Shown here in pieces: positions 1 through 10,071 of a DNA stretch of 64,000 bases. The notes beneath the pieces were generated by a model. It was not told where the DNA came from and searched no databases. It was given only the letters and a program-made list of their open reading frames with translations. Origin of the DNA: Petrolisthes cinctipes (lineage: Eukaryota; Arthropoda; Malacostraca; Decapoda; Porcellanidae); assembly GCA_033782935.1 (NCBI GenBank), contig JAWQEG010001543.1:328501-392500 (forward strand), given 5' to 3'. Numbering within the stretch: position 1 is the stretch's first letter; each line of letters starts with the position of its first letter. The translations under genes and the position numbers were made by a program.

Positions 1-724
1 GACTCCGGCACAATATACGCCACCTTTCTGGTCCGGCCTGTAGCTAGACTTTGAAACTCCAGCCGAGAAAAAATCGAGCTGGCGTAAACACTGAAATGTA
101 CGCGATACGTGTACTGTACCTCAGGTCGCATAATCGCATTACTCATAAATCTTAGTTAGTCTTGGTATTACTTTTATGAGAATCAGCACATTTTCGCCAT
201 GATAAATAAAAACACACTCTGTAGCCTATACTTACCGACTTTCAGCATGACAACCCAACTGCTGGTACACAACACCTGAAAAGGAAGAAGAAACAAGAGT
301 AGAGTTACCGGTACTTTATGTTGATATGAACTAATGAATTAATGTCTTTATTTAAGAGGGAGGTTAATCATTTAAAGATATTGATATTGTAGGGAGTGGT
401 GACGTCCATTATGTGTTGTGTGTTAGGTATATATAGGTAAGGACGTCTGTGGGTTGTGGTAGGGGTGGATAGCACTGAATGAATGGGGTGAGGGTAGGGT
501 GTCGGGGAAACACTTGAATCACACGTGTATAGCGTTCTGATGGGGGGACAGCACTGTAGGGACACGAGGTTATGGGTCGAGGTTGTATGTGGTGGGATGA
601 GCACAGCACTGGGGGGGTACCACTTGTTTCTACAGAACTTGTTTGTTGTACTCTAAAAAAAACTGAGTCCGGTCAGGGTCACCAGAGTAGCGGAATTCGT
701 AAAACCATGGACCAGTTTACCACA

Positions 725-760
<36 letters not shown>

Positions 761-1884
761 GAGTGGTAGACACACAATATCTTTATATATACAAGGGTAA
801 AGGGGGGAGATATACAACGGCAGCTGTAATAGCAATGCGTTATCTGACATCTTGAGTACAAAATGTTTAGGGTTCTATTAATGTAGACTTGTGTATGAGA
901 ACCCAGAAACAGGAACTTTTAAGCCGCATTTGGTTCAATACCTGTGTGGCACCACCGGAAGTATGCACAAATTTCAAAATCAATGACATTTGGAATACAT
1001 CAACCAAACTATAGGCAAATGTTTCTTTGTACATTACTGCTGGGCCTCTCCTTTACCAATGGTCGTCACTATATACAGCGACAACACGATAGCACTTAAT
1101 AAAATTTATTATTATGAAAATTATTAATTTTTCATTTATTTTCTTTTATTATTTAATTGGGTCGGATTATCACACATTAATTTTAGTGTAGAGAATTCCT
1201 TTGACTGGATAATGGGAGAGTAAAATTTTAATAAGACACTGGTTATAATAATTAATGTGAACAAACTTTACCAAAGGCTACTATCAACTCCAGATGGATG
1301 TATAAGACAATTAAAATATGTACAGTACTTACAGGAGATAACAGCAAGCCACAACGTGCGTCCCCACATGGTCACGTGCACCTGTACATCAATAAAAGAG
1401 AGGATTGATTATGATAAGCATGATAGCCAAACTTATTATATAATAGGCATATAATACCTATTTAATATTATATAATACCATTAGTATAATAAGCATCTCA
1501 GATATATGTTTGTTAATTATTGTAGTTAGTTAATATTTAGTATTGAAAAAATTACAAGAAAAGAGTTCCTGCCGGCCTCCTCCTATACAATAAAACAAGA
1601 ACAATATAGGATTCATAAGTATTATAGGTACACGAATATAAATCTTAGCACATATTATACAAAAAGGCACATATGAGTACAAAAATATAAATAAGAGCAT
1701 ATAGACACTAAACTACACAAAAAGGATGAAAAAAAAAAAAGTTCATGGCCTTTAGGTTTAACATTCCCCAGAGTGTTAGGGCTTGTACTAAAGATAAATA
1801 AAGAACTTTTAATATATATATATATATATGTAAAATGATATATGACAGTCATTTGAGATCAGTTGGTGCCTGTATATAATTTAA
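1..1884. other. Intergenic, no gene recognised
   Basis: Open frames here are short and arise from simple repeats. The stretch holds a TA microsatellite (726-759) and a short TA run near 1,811-1,829. I see no coding similarity on either strand and no clear RNA gene. Confidence 0.6.
726..759. repeat. (TA)n microsatellite
   Basis: An uninterrupted TA dinucleotide run of about 34 bases. It creates Tyr/Ile-rich spurious frames on both strands. Confidence 0.95.
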
Positions 1885-2053
1885 TTAAGGGGAGAATCTC
1901 TAGTTGGTGAATTGGACGGTCTCTGATTCCCCCAACCTAGGCCACGAAACAGCAGATCCAATATTAGTACCATTGAGGGAGTTTGTTTTCTGCTGGTATA
2001 GTTATGAGGAATCGGTAGCCTTCCAATTTGCCAACAACATAATCTCCCCTTAA
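1885..2053. mobile_element. Palindromic TTAA MITE, family A
   Basis: TTAA at both ends, followed by inverted termini TTAAGGGGAGAATCTC and its complement. The inner arms carry the shared core CCTCCAAACTATGCC-like word (here diverged), then the inverse. The whole ~170-bp unit can fold into one hairpin. TTAA target sites are typical of piggyBac-type transposition; that class assignment is inference because no transposase is visible. Confidence 0.75.
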
Positions 2054-2309
2054 GTCTCTATAATTTATACTGTAGGCCCAATAGGGAAAAAAGGAAAGAA
2101 TGTTTTGTTTTGTTTTTTCTATGCAGACATCTATATCATAAACACAATAGACTATACCTGTTTGCAGTGTGAAGAAGAGAATTAAAGTTCTAATGGTTGT
2201 CCTGTGGTTGTGTTATAAGTGTGAGAACATATAAATATAATTATGACTTCATTTGTTCTTTAACAGCGATAAATCCACCTTTTCTTTAAACTCTGGGACA
2301 CGCACTTAA

Positions 2310-2487
2310 TTAAGGGGAGTTTCTTTTGTTGGTGAATTGGAAGGTCGATCTCTGACGCCTCCAAACTATGCCAAGAAACAGATGATCCTCTATTAGTACC
2401 ATTGAGGGCGTCTGTTTCCCGGCATAGTTATATAGGATCGAGGAATCGGTAGCCTTCCAAGTTGCCAACAACAAAATCTCCCCTGAA
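2310..2487. mobile_element. Palindromic TTAA MITE, family A
   Basis: Starts TTAAGGGGAGTTTC and ends with the inverse; the right target site reads TGAA. The inner arms contain CCTCCAAACTATGCC and the CTGTTTC..GCATAGTT counterpart. It is the second copy of this family within 260 bp of the first. Confidence 0.75.
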
Positions 2488-2835
2488 ATATAAAGACGTG
2501 TACATTTATATACATGCATTTAATAAATAAGGAATTATTGCCTTTCTTGTAGTTTATGGTGGGTGCACGAGTTTCTCTATCGGCACAGGAAGTTAGTAAA
2601 GGTTGAAGACTCCATCTTTTTTAACTTGGGGAAAACATACCGGCTTCGAACCCCATTTAACTTTTGGGTAACTTTTTTGGCAACTGTAATGCAACCCAAG
2701 GCAAATTAAAGGGGTAATTAATACTTTGCTGGCAATTTCGAAGATAAAGATTCTTCCATATCAGTTCTAGCAACAGGCTGCCTATAATTACATTCATTTG
2801 ACCTGTTTCTTAATTTGGCATTAGTTTGGAGGGAC

Positions 2836-3626
2836 CACAGAGCTATACACATAGAGCGATCGACCCTGTGTTATTAGATAGGGGAGGAGTGTCGCCAGCC
2901 AGCCTGCTCGGCGGCCATCTTGGAATGCCCTTTGGCGCGCGCTTTGAACTCCCGTACGTACTTGTATAGTATGTTTTTATCCACAGTTATTGACATTTCC
3001 CTGATTTGTAAAGCATTGTATCTTGTTATCTAATTATGCAGGTTTTGTTAAATCAATTAACAAGGCTGAGATAATGTCCATACGGAAAATTATGCAAAGA
3101 AATTAAACTTAAACTGGTTTATTAAACAAGACAAATATATATAACTGTAATCTGTCTCCCTCTCCCTCCACTTACCTCACATACATACATACATATTACT
3201 CTAGTGTGACATTCATACATACATACATATTACTCTAGTGTGACATTCATACATACATACATATTACTCTAGTGTGACATACATACATATTATTCTAGTG
3301 TGACATACATACATACATATTATTCTAGTGTGACATACATACATACATACATATTACTATAGTGTGACATACATACTGTACATACACACATTCTAGTGTG
3401 ACATGCATATATACACACATATTACTCTGGTGTGACATACATTAATTCATACTGAACAATGTGAACATAAAATACTGATCATAATAGAGATTAAGTACGT
3501 TGTATATATATATTATAAGGTGACTGTGGATGAGAGCCAACGATAGTTTTGTTTATCTAACTCATTTCACCTATTAACCGAAATCTATTTATATTTAATC
3601 AGCCATTCACTGATATATCGGTTAAA
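2836..3626. mobile_element. Partial copy of hAT-like foldback element
   Basis: Begins CACAGAGCTATACACATAG, the same terminus as the complete element at 13,738-17,080. It runs through the same 3' block (ACTCCCGTACGTACTTGTAT onward), the ACATACAT minisatellite and the block ending near TATATCGGTTAAAC. It is cut off at about 3,626 and has no second terminus, so it is a truncated copy. Confidence 0.75.
3180..3440. repeat. ACATACAT / TACTCTAGTGTG minisatellite
   Basis: Tandem units of roughly 24-37 bases, each made of ACATACATACATATTACTCT plus AGTGTG with variable numbers of ACAT. It is internal to the foldback element; the same array recurs at 14,197-14,845 and 15,483-15,620. Confidence 0.85.
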
Positions 3627-3739
3627 CACGTCAAGAAAATACCCCCTACATCGTCGTCAACTCACAACATAGAAGATGCCAGACCATATTCCAAGATGCT
3701 GTGAGTGACGGTGTAGCTGCTCTCTCCGGATAATGACGG

Positions 3740-3781
<42 letters not shown>

Positions 3782-4251
3782 CACAGGGTCTCCTAAATAT
3801 ATATTAACCAAAGATGTATACACGACTAATATATATAGGTACTGCTCCTTAAAATAACCGGAATGCATGTGTAACGGAGAATTGAAAGCTGAATATTCTC
3901 TACAACTAAGAGAGTTCAATGTTTTTATCAAGGCCCTTCGATTCCTATAATATAATTAACCCCTCCCTCAATCCTCACCGTGACGTTGAAGGGATGAGCT
4001 CAGCAGAGAAAACAAACACAACGATGACGATGACGACGCGTGTTGTTTTGATGAGATCCCTGGATACACTGTTTTACATCACGAGTTTTAGATACTAGGC
4101 TACTACCCATGCAACCGTCTCGACAGGAAACTCACCAGATAATGCCTTTGTGTATGTGTGTGTGTATGTGTATGTGTATGGAGGCTATACAGTTAGTTTC
4201 ATTAGTTACTTCACCATAATCACCACTCTTCAAATCAAATCAAAACCATCA

Positions 4252-4284
<33 letters not shown>

Positions 4285-4516
4285 GTAGAGGGCACAGAGG
4301 GAAGAACAAAAAAAATACTATATAATACAGAAGGACGTAAAGTAAACAATACATAAACAAAGACGATGTTAACAAGGCATAAACAGGACTTGTGTTGACG
4401 TCACCAGAGACATAACAGGATATCCTTCCTTTCTTGAAGCATGGACACTGCTCACAACCACCACCAACACCAAGATCATCTATCACTAATTATACAGTTG
4501 TTATCAAAATAAAAAA
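3627..4516. other. Intergenic with poly(A) and (ATT)n tracts
   Basis: Contains an A run at 3,738-3,778 and an ATT triplet array at 4,257-4,284. The poly-Phe frame on the minus strand is a by-product of the A run. No gene seen. Confidence 0.7.
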
Positions 4517-4655
4517 TTAAGGGGAAAGCATCTTTTGGGTAACTTGGAAGGCTACTGAATCCTCTAAACCATATTTTTCATTATGCCTAGTTTGAAGAAA
4601 TAATAAGAATCCCTCTCCAATTTACTAACCACACCTAGGAATTCTCTCTCCTAAT
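4517..4655. mobile_element. Diverged TTAA MITE, family A
   Basis: Opens TTAAGGGGAAAGCATC, carries GGAAGGCTACTGAATCCTC and closes near CTCTCTCCTAATTA. It is shorter than other copies and its right target site is degraded. Confidence 0.6.
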
Positions 4656-4978
4656 TAGTAATGTTAGTGTGTAAGTTAATTTACAGTACGTACTCCTATC
4701 TCGAATACAATAATAAGATAATAACGCATGCCAATTAAAGGTCTGTAGCCTACTAGCTAATTGCATATTCTCTCGATAAGCTATATATTGTGGTGCCCCT
4801 TCGGACCCCAGTCACTCCCAATTAAGTAATACAGTAGCCCTTCGATGTAAGATTAATTTTAGCACTATTATATCATTTTAACACAGGCTCGGTAAATCAC
4901 TTAGCCTGATAATTATTTTGTGGTAATGAATAACAGACGCCTGCATGGGAATTGAAAACATTGGGTGATGCATGGTCT

Positions 4979-5160
4979 TTAAGGGGAGATTCTCTTGTTG
5001 ATGATTTGGAAGGTCTGTCACAGCACGATTCCTCCAAGCTATGCCAAGAAACAGATCCCTTATTAGAACCATTTGGGAGGGTGGGAGGACTTCTGTTTTC
5101 TAGTATAGTTAGGAGGAATCAATAGCCTTCCAATTCACCAACAAAAGATTCTCCCCTTAA
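4979..5160. mobile_element. Palindromic TTAA MITE, family A
   Basis: A good copy: TTAAGGGGAGATTCTC at the left and GATTCTCCCCTTAA at the right, perfect TTAA on both sides, with cores CCTCCAAGCTATGCC and TATAGTTAGGAGGAATC in inverted order. Confidence 0.8.
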
Positions 5161-5278
5161 AATGTATGAATTAGTGTAAAATGAATTAAGTGGTGGATAC
5201 AATTATGTATATATTCACTGTATATCGAGGGTTTACTGTATTCTTCAACTGTCTCTCCTTTCCTTTGTGTGACATTTT

Positions 5279-5281
<3 letters not shown>

Positions 5282-5321
<40 letters not shown>
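5282..5321. repeat. (CT)n microsatellite
   Basis: About 40 bases of CT, followed by a TTC run. It produces Ser/Leu-rich spurious frames. Confidence 0.95.
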
Positions 5322-5325
<4 letters not shown>

Positions 5326-5332
5326 TCTTCTT

Positions 5333-5390
5333 CTTCTTCTGGCGCTATATGACCTCGCTGTTGCGGCGCCTGATTTCAATCAATCAATTA
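5333..5390 (+). repeat. Dispersed repeat with CAAT-type tail
   Basis: GCTATATGACCTCGCTGTTG followed by CGGCGCCT, ending in CAATCAATCAATTAATC. Nearly the same block is at 49,316-49,353. A unique body followed by a short tandem tail is compatible with a SINE 3' end, but I cannot see A and B boxes, so class is open. Confidence 0.5.
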
Positions 5391-5514
5391 ATCCTTTCCT
5401 TTGTGCCTGCTGTACATACATTCTATACCTATCATTTTCTCCATCGTTATCTAATCAGTCCCTTGAATAACAAATGGTTTTATACAACTACAGTATAAAT
5501 TAATCAATGGGATA

Positions 5515-5705
5515 TATTTTTCTTGTAGTGCAGTGTTGGTGGTGGTAAATATGGAGCAAAGGATTCCTCCAAACTATTCATTCCAAGTAGGTAGCGTTTA
5601 ACAATACGTAATTTATAGTGTACCATTACTTTTGTTCATCTAGTCCTGTTTCCTGACATACTTTGGAGGAATCAAGGCTTTCCAGTGTACAAAAAGTATA
5701 TATAT
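5515..5705. mobile_element. Diverged palindromic MITE, family B
   Basis: Carries GGATTCCTCCAAACTATTC and the inverse CATACTTTGGAGGAATCAAG, with GTGTACAAAAAG near the right end. The outer ends are degraded and no clean TTAA pair is visible. Confidence 0.55.
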
Positions 5706-6110
5706 ATAATATAGTGATATTTCCACTAGATGTCTCATGATAGGATCTAATTAGTAAGTATGTGCCTTCACAGTTGTTGAAATTATCTATTGTTTTAATG
5801 AATTCTAGTATCCTGCGTTTTTTGTTTTTGTTTTTTTTAATTATTTGATTAGTGCACTAACTTGGAATCAGACCAGTTGATGACATGGTTGTTGTCGTAT
5901 GAGTAGACAAACAGTTCAGCAGTGCCTCAAATAATTAAAAATAAAACGGAGTACAGTAGAATCAATGTACAACTGTACAATATATCAAAATAATAACGAA
6001 TTTCTACAACTGTGAAGGCACATACAAATTAGATCCTATCATGAGACATGTAGTGGAAAAATCCCTACCTATACCCCCCAAAACCAACCTCCCTAAGCTA
6101 CATCTGGTCC

Positions 6111-6115
<5 letters not shown>

Positions 6116-6162
<47 letters not shown>
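6116..6162. repeat. (TA)n microsatellite
   Basis: A TA run of about 47 bases, which explains the Tyr/Ile-rich open frame that crosses it. Confidence 0.95.
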
Positions 6163-6164
<2 letters not shown>

Positions 6165-6935
6165 TTGTGGGCTTTCTTCGCCTTGTCGACATTCACGCCA
6201 GAATTAACTCTCCTCCAGCAGATATATACAGAATATGATTCAAGGAAAGTGTTTGTCAACCCAACGTATAACCGCCAAACGTTCCATCTGGGTCACCAAA
6301 CCTCGAGAGGTGGGTTACGGGTGCTGGCAACCAAGCTTGCTGGCAAAAGTGTATAATTATGTTTGTTTGGATGTACAGTACGTACACAGTACTAAACATG
6401 CTCGAGGAAAGTTTTGATCATCAACTCTCTTCCATAGTGAGCCTCAGTCAGAGTCTGAGTAAGTTAAGTAACTTATATTCCATAAATGTCGGGGCAGTAC
6501 GGAGTTGGATGGGGCGGGACAACTATAATAATATCGGCTGTCAGTAACCAACTGAATAAAAAAAAATTGGTAATTATTGGTTATTACAAATCAGTTATTG
6601 TTAGTTTGCAAAGATATAAAGTTAACTAAATAAAGCGATACCGCAATGAAACATGGATCGAGTCGTCAGTGTCGTTGAAAATTACTACACTGAACTACAC
6701 ACTCATTGGCACTTGCTACTTGTACCCGACACCTACCCACAAAATTGGTAACAGTGTCTGCCCGCCGTCTTTTGTCTCTCGTGTGGGAGGGACTTTTAAT
6801 TCAGATATTGGACTGACGCCTTGCCAATTGACGTGACGTATAGAAATGAAGCACTTACTACATTATTAAGTGCTTCAGTTTCTCACGTCACTGTTTCATG
6901 GTTCACTGAGGCGTCAATACCTTAGTCCGTGAGTG
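6163..6935. other. Intergenic, with a palindrome at 6,800-6,920
   Basis: No gene is recognised. Around 6,829-6,892 the arms GACGTGACGTATAGAAATGA and the matching TCAGTTTCTCACGTCAC face each other around AAGCACTTA..TAAGTGCTT. Outside them, TATTGGACTGACGCC faces GGCGTCAATA. This is probably another foldback MITE, family unassigned. Confidence 0.5.
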
Positions 6936-6937
6936 TA

Positions 6938-7072
6938 CAGTCATTCATAAAAGAAACGGACCCCCCTAAACTAGAGGTGCCGTATTTCGTAGCAATCCAG
7001 ATCTGGCAACAGTGTGGCTGACGTTTGGATAGGGAGTCAGAGAGGGGGGATCCGTTTTTTTATGAGTGACTG
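6938..7072. mobile_element. TA-flanked palindromic MITE, chain unit 1
   Basis: The termini CAGTCATTCATAAAAGAAAC and, on the complement, CAGTCACTCATAAAAAAACG are followed by GGA(C/T)CCCCC on both arms. Target TA lies at 6,936-6,937 and 7,073-7,074. CAGT ends with TA targets fit Tc1/mariner-type MITEs; no transposase is present. Confidence 0.8.
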
Positions 7073-7074
7073 TA

Positions 7075-7262
7075 CAGTGCAGCGGACTATGTAATGTTCT
7101 GTTCCCCAGCCAGCCACAGGGCGTCACTCTTCTGAACCACTTTAGGCTGGAACAACGAAGCACCACAGATTAAATTTCGGATTCCCTTATCATTCCGAAG
7201 TGGTTCAGAAGGCTGCTGCACTGTGGCTGACTGCTGGACAGCAGAACTTTAGTCCGGCACTG
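7075..7262. mobile_element. TA-flanked palindromic MITE, chain unit 2
   Basis: The left arm CAGTGCAGCGGACT and the right arm (complement) CAGTGCCGGACTAAAGTTC form an inverted pair, with inner arms TCTTCTGAACCACTT and AAGTGGTTCAGAAG. It shares its left TA with unit 1 and its right TA with unit 3. Confidence 0.75.
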
Positions 7263-7264
7263 TA

Positions 7265-7426
7265 CACTCGCAATCCAAAATATGTATCCAGGCTTACTTT
7301 GAAAGCTTGATCGAGTATTAAGTTCAAACAATTATAATACAGGATAAGCGTTGTAATAGGTTCACTAGTATGTCAAATGATTCGAAACTTCAATAAGACC
7401 TGGATACAAATTTTGGATTGCGACTG
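7265..7426. mobile_element. TA-flanked palindromic MITE, chain unit 3
   Basis: The left terminus CACTCGCAATCCAAAATATG and the complement of the right terminus, CAGTCGCAATCCAAAATTTG, are both followed by TATCCAGG. TA lies at 7,263-7,264 and 7,427-7,428. Confidence 0.8.
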
Positions 7427-7730
7427 TACATACATACATCATGACTAGGCAGATGAGACGATCGACAGATTAACCTTCTTTGTTGTTGTTGATGATTGTA
7501 GGAGAAATTTGTTGTATCCGTGTGACAATGTCGCTACAGTATAACAAACAACACATTAGGAAAGAGTTGGTAAGATAAACACATGAAATTCGTTTCTCTT
7601 ATATGAGTCTACTATAATTATATAGGACACTATTATTATTATCATTATTATCATCATTATTATAGGAAGAAGTTGGTAAGATAAACACATGCAATTTATT
7701 TATTTCTAATCAAATTTAACCTAACCCAAC

Positions 7731-7893
7731 CTAAGGGGGTAATTCACTTTTGTTACATTGGTGCCTTGAGTCCTCCAAAGTATGCCAGGAAACAGGACCA
7801 GATGAACAAAAATAATGGTGTTCTGTTGCTTGGAATAGTTTGGAAGAATCAGTTGCTCCAGATTTACCAGCACTGTACTCGACTTCCCCTTAA
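7731..7893. mobile_element. Palindromic TTAA MITE, family B, chain unit 1
   Basis: Starts CTAAGGGGGTAATTCAC (left site CTAA, one base off TTAA) and ends GACTTCCCCTTAA. The inner arms have CCTCCAAAGTATGCCAGGAA with AACAGGACCAG, then the inverse ending CAGATTTACCAGCACTG. The right TTAA (7,890-7,893) is also the left TTAA of the next element. Confidence 0.75.
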
Positions 7894-8048
7894 GGAACCC
7901 TGTGATCGTGTATGAGACCTGGTGGTGACTTCTGGTTCCTCCTGACTATGCCACGAAACAAGCTCCTTTAATGTAGTTGGTGTTACGTGGCAATGATTGA
8001 AGGACTCTCTGACCTCCGATTTTCTGACTACATCACGGGGGTCCTTAA
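7890..8048. mobile_element. Palindromic TTAA MITE, family C, chain unit 2
   Basis: The termini TTAAGGAACCCTGTGATCGT and, inverted, GACTACATCACGGGGGTCCT frame the element, and the inner arms contain CCTCCTGACTATGCCACGAA. It shares TTAA at both sides with its neighbours. Another family C copy lies at 9,132-9,293. Confidence 0.75.
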
Positions 8049-8205
8049 GGGGGAAGTTTTGTGTTGGTAAATCTGGAGCAACTGAATCCTCCAAACTATT
8101 CCAAGCAACAGAACACCACTATTTTTGTTCATCTGGTCCTGTTTCCTAGCATACTTTAGAGGAATCAAGGAACTCCAATGTACCAAAAAAGAATTACCAC
8201 CTTAA
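8045..8205. mobile_element. Palindromic TTAA MITE, family B, chain unit 3
   Basis: TTAAGGGGGAAGTTTTGTG opens it and AATTACCACCTTAA closes it. Inner arms: CTGAATCCTCCAAACTATTC and the inverse CATACTTTAGAGGAATCAAG. TTAA lies at 8,045-8,048 and 8,202-8,205. Confidence 0.8.
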
Positions 8206-8380
8206 GGGGAGATTCTCTTGTTGGTAAATTGGAAAGCTATAGATGTATATACTAATTCCTCCTAACTATACCAGAAAACAGATCCCCCATTAAAGTACCA
8301 TTGGGAGCGTCTGTTTCCTGGAAATAGTTTGGAGGAATCACAGACCTTCCAATTCACCAACTAGGGAATCTTTGGGAAAA
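8202..8380. mobile_element. Palindromic TTAA MITE, family A, chain unit 4
   Basis: Opens TTAAGGGGAGATTCTCTTG and ends near CTAGGGAATCTTTGGG, where the right target site is lost. The internal core CCTCCTAACTATACC and inverse ATAGTTTGGAGGAATC are clear. Confidence 0.75.
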
Positions 8381-8392
8381 AAATGGTATATA

Positions 8393-8515
8393 CAGTCATG
8401 GTCAAAAATAATCATACATATAAGGGTAATTCACGTAAAAGTTTGACAGCTTCTCTCTGTTCATTAGTCGATAAACTTTCTAGTAAATAGGTTAAGTACC
8501 ATCTTATAATTTACT

Positions 8516-8546
<31 letters not shown>

Positions 8547-8772
8547 TGACTTCTCTCTGTTAGTTAGCCGATAAATAAACCTTCCAATTAATAGGTTAAG
8601 TACGTACCATCTTTTAATTTACTACAAGCAGCTACACATGCACTATATACCTAAAACAATAACATCATAATTATATGAACGTGAAAACATTAGACAGTAA
8701 ATTGTTTGTGATATACTGTACCCATGCAAGCAAAATATGTGGATGATTATTAATTATTATTGACCACAACTG
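8393..8772. mobile_element. TA-flanked Tc1-type MITE, family E
   Basis: TA then CAGTCATGGTCAAAAATAAT on the left; the right end is the inverse of a related word (ATTATTGACCACAACTG then TA). Inside is a ~100-bp duplication (CTTCTCTCTGTT..GATAAA..TTAAGTACC) separated by a CA run at 8,518-8,541. The same family is at 14,371-14,605. Confidence 0.75.
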
Positions 8773-9131
8773 TACGTACTATTGGCCACAAGGATTCGTG
8801 CTCATGCTGGGTTTTTTTTTTTCGAGGGCTTACAGCATATAGAAAGTGTAAAACTAAGTAACTGCAATACAACATTATTATTAAGTTTGTTGTTTTGCAA
8901 TCACCGAGTTATTTGGTAGACCATTCATTGCAGTACTTCCACAATAATGACCTCGATCTCTTTCCATATAGACTGTGTAAGAATTCCTGTGACCAACCGT
9001 ACATAACACACACACAAAGAATATGTGGATGATTATTATTACTGACCACGACTGTACACTCGTGATAGGTAATTTCTGACCAGGAGGTATATGAGCCACG
9101 TCCTCTTCCGTCAATATACCTGAATTTCGTA

Positions 9132-9293
9132 TTAAGGACCCTGTGATCGTATATGAAAATTAAAGGCTTCTAATTCCTCCTGATCATGCCACGAAACAAG
9201 CTCCATCCATATAGGTGGTGGGTGTATGTTTCGTGGCAATATTTGAAGGACTTATTAAACTCCAATTTTCCGACTACATCACAGGGTCCCATA
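9132..9293. mobile_element. Palindromic TTAA MITE, family C
   Basis: TTAAGGACCCTGTGATCGTA on the left, and GACTACATCACAGGGTCCC on the right with a degraded target site. The inner arms contain CCTCCTGATCATGCCACGAA, as in the copy at 7,890-8,048. Confidence 0.7.
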
Positions 9294-9469
9294 AGAATTA
9301 TATTAGTGACTATTTTAATGGTCTAAATATGCGGCAAATTTTATGCATTACCAGATCTACTGTATTCTTTGATATATATTATGTATTAATCAAAAGCAAG
9401 ACTAGATTATGATATAGTTAGTTGGTCTTGAGACATCTCCTTATTTCACCACAACGACAAGTAAGACCA

Positions 9470-9625
9470 AGAGTTGCATGTCGAGTATTATCCTACACCC
9501 CTTAGCTCCCTCCCCCCTCCCTCACACCCTGCATGTCGAATATTACACCCCTTAGCTCCCTCCCCCCCTCCCTTACACCCTGCATGTCGAATAATACACC
9601 CTTAGCCCAATCCTTCCCCCACCCA
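9470..9625 (+). repeat. Three tandem copies of a ~57-bp unit
   Basis: Each unit starts GCATGTCGA(A/G)TATTA and continues with CACCCCTTAGCTCCCTCCCC and a C-rich tail ending ACACCCT; the third copy is diverged. It lies just outside the Helitron end at 9,710. Confidence 0.75.
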
Positions 9626-9709
9626 GCTCACTCACCTATCACCCAAAATTTTGTGAGCACGTAGCCTACTGTACGTTTCTGCCTGTGTTGGTCGGCATAT
9701 ATATATATA

Positions 9710-9737
9710 CTAGCTGCTCCGCCGCCCTTCGGGCGGC
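9710..9737 (-). mobile_element. Helitron 3' terminus (hairpin + CTAG)
   Basis: Read on the minus strand, a GC-rich hairpin (GCCGCCC, loop GAA, GGGCGGC; plus positions 9,721-9,737) is followed by GGAGCAG and CTAG, and the next host base is T. A subterminal hairpin plus a CTRR end inserted before T is the classic Helitron 3' signature. A second copy of the same hairpin sits near 9,788-9,803. Confidence 0.75.
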
Positions 9738-10071
9738 TAGGAGCCGCTAGCTCCTGCGGAAGGCTGGCGGCCTGCGGCCGCCCTTCCACCGCCCTTCGGG
9801 CGGTTTGGAGCAGATCGGGCGGTGGGTGGATAGAAGGAAGGGAAGGAGGGAAGGAAGGGGGAGAGGGAGGGATGGTTTAGTGGTTAGATAAAATAAATGG
9901 ATGGATGGATGAATAGTAATAGAGGTGGGTGGGTGAATAATTGGAGGTATTAGTCGTTTTTAAATGTTTATTATATCAATCTTTCTCCCTCATTCAATAA
10001 CTCCATCATTCTAATATTAGCATAATTAATAATATTTCCTTCTTTTTCTATTAATAGCGTCACTAAGCATT

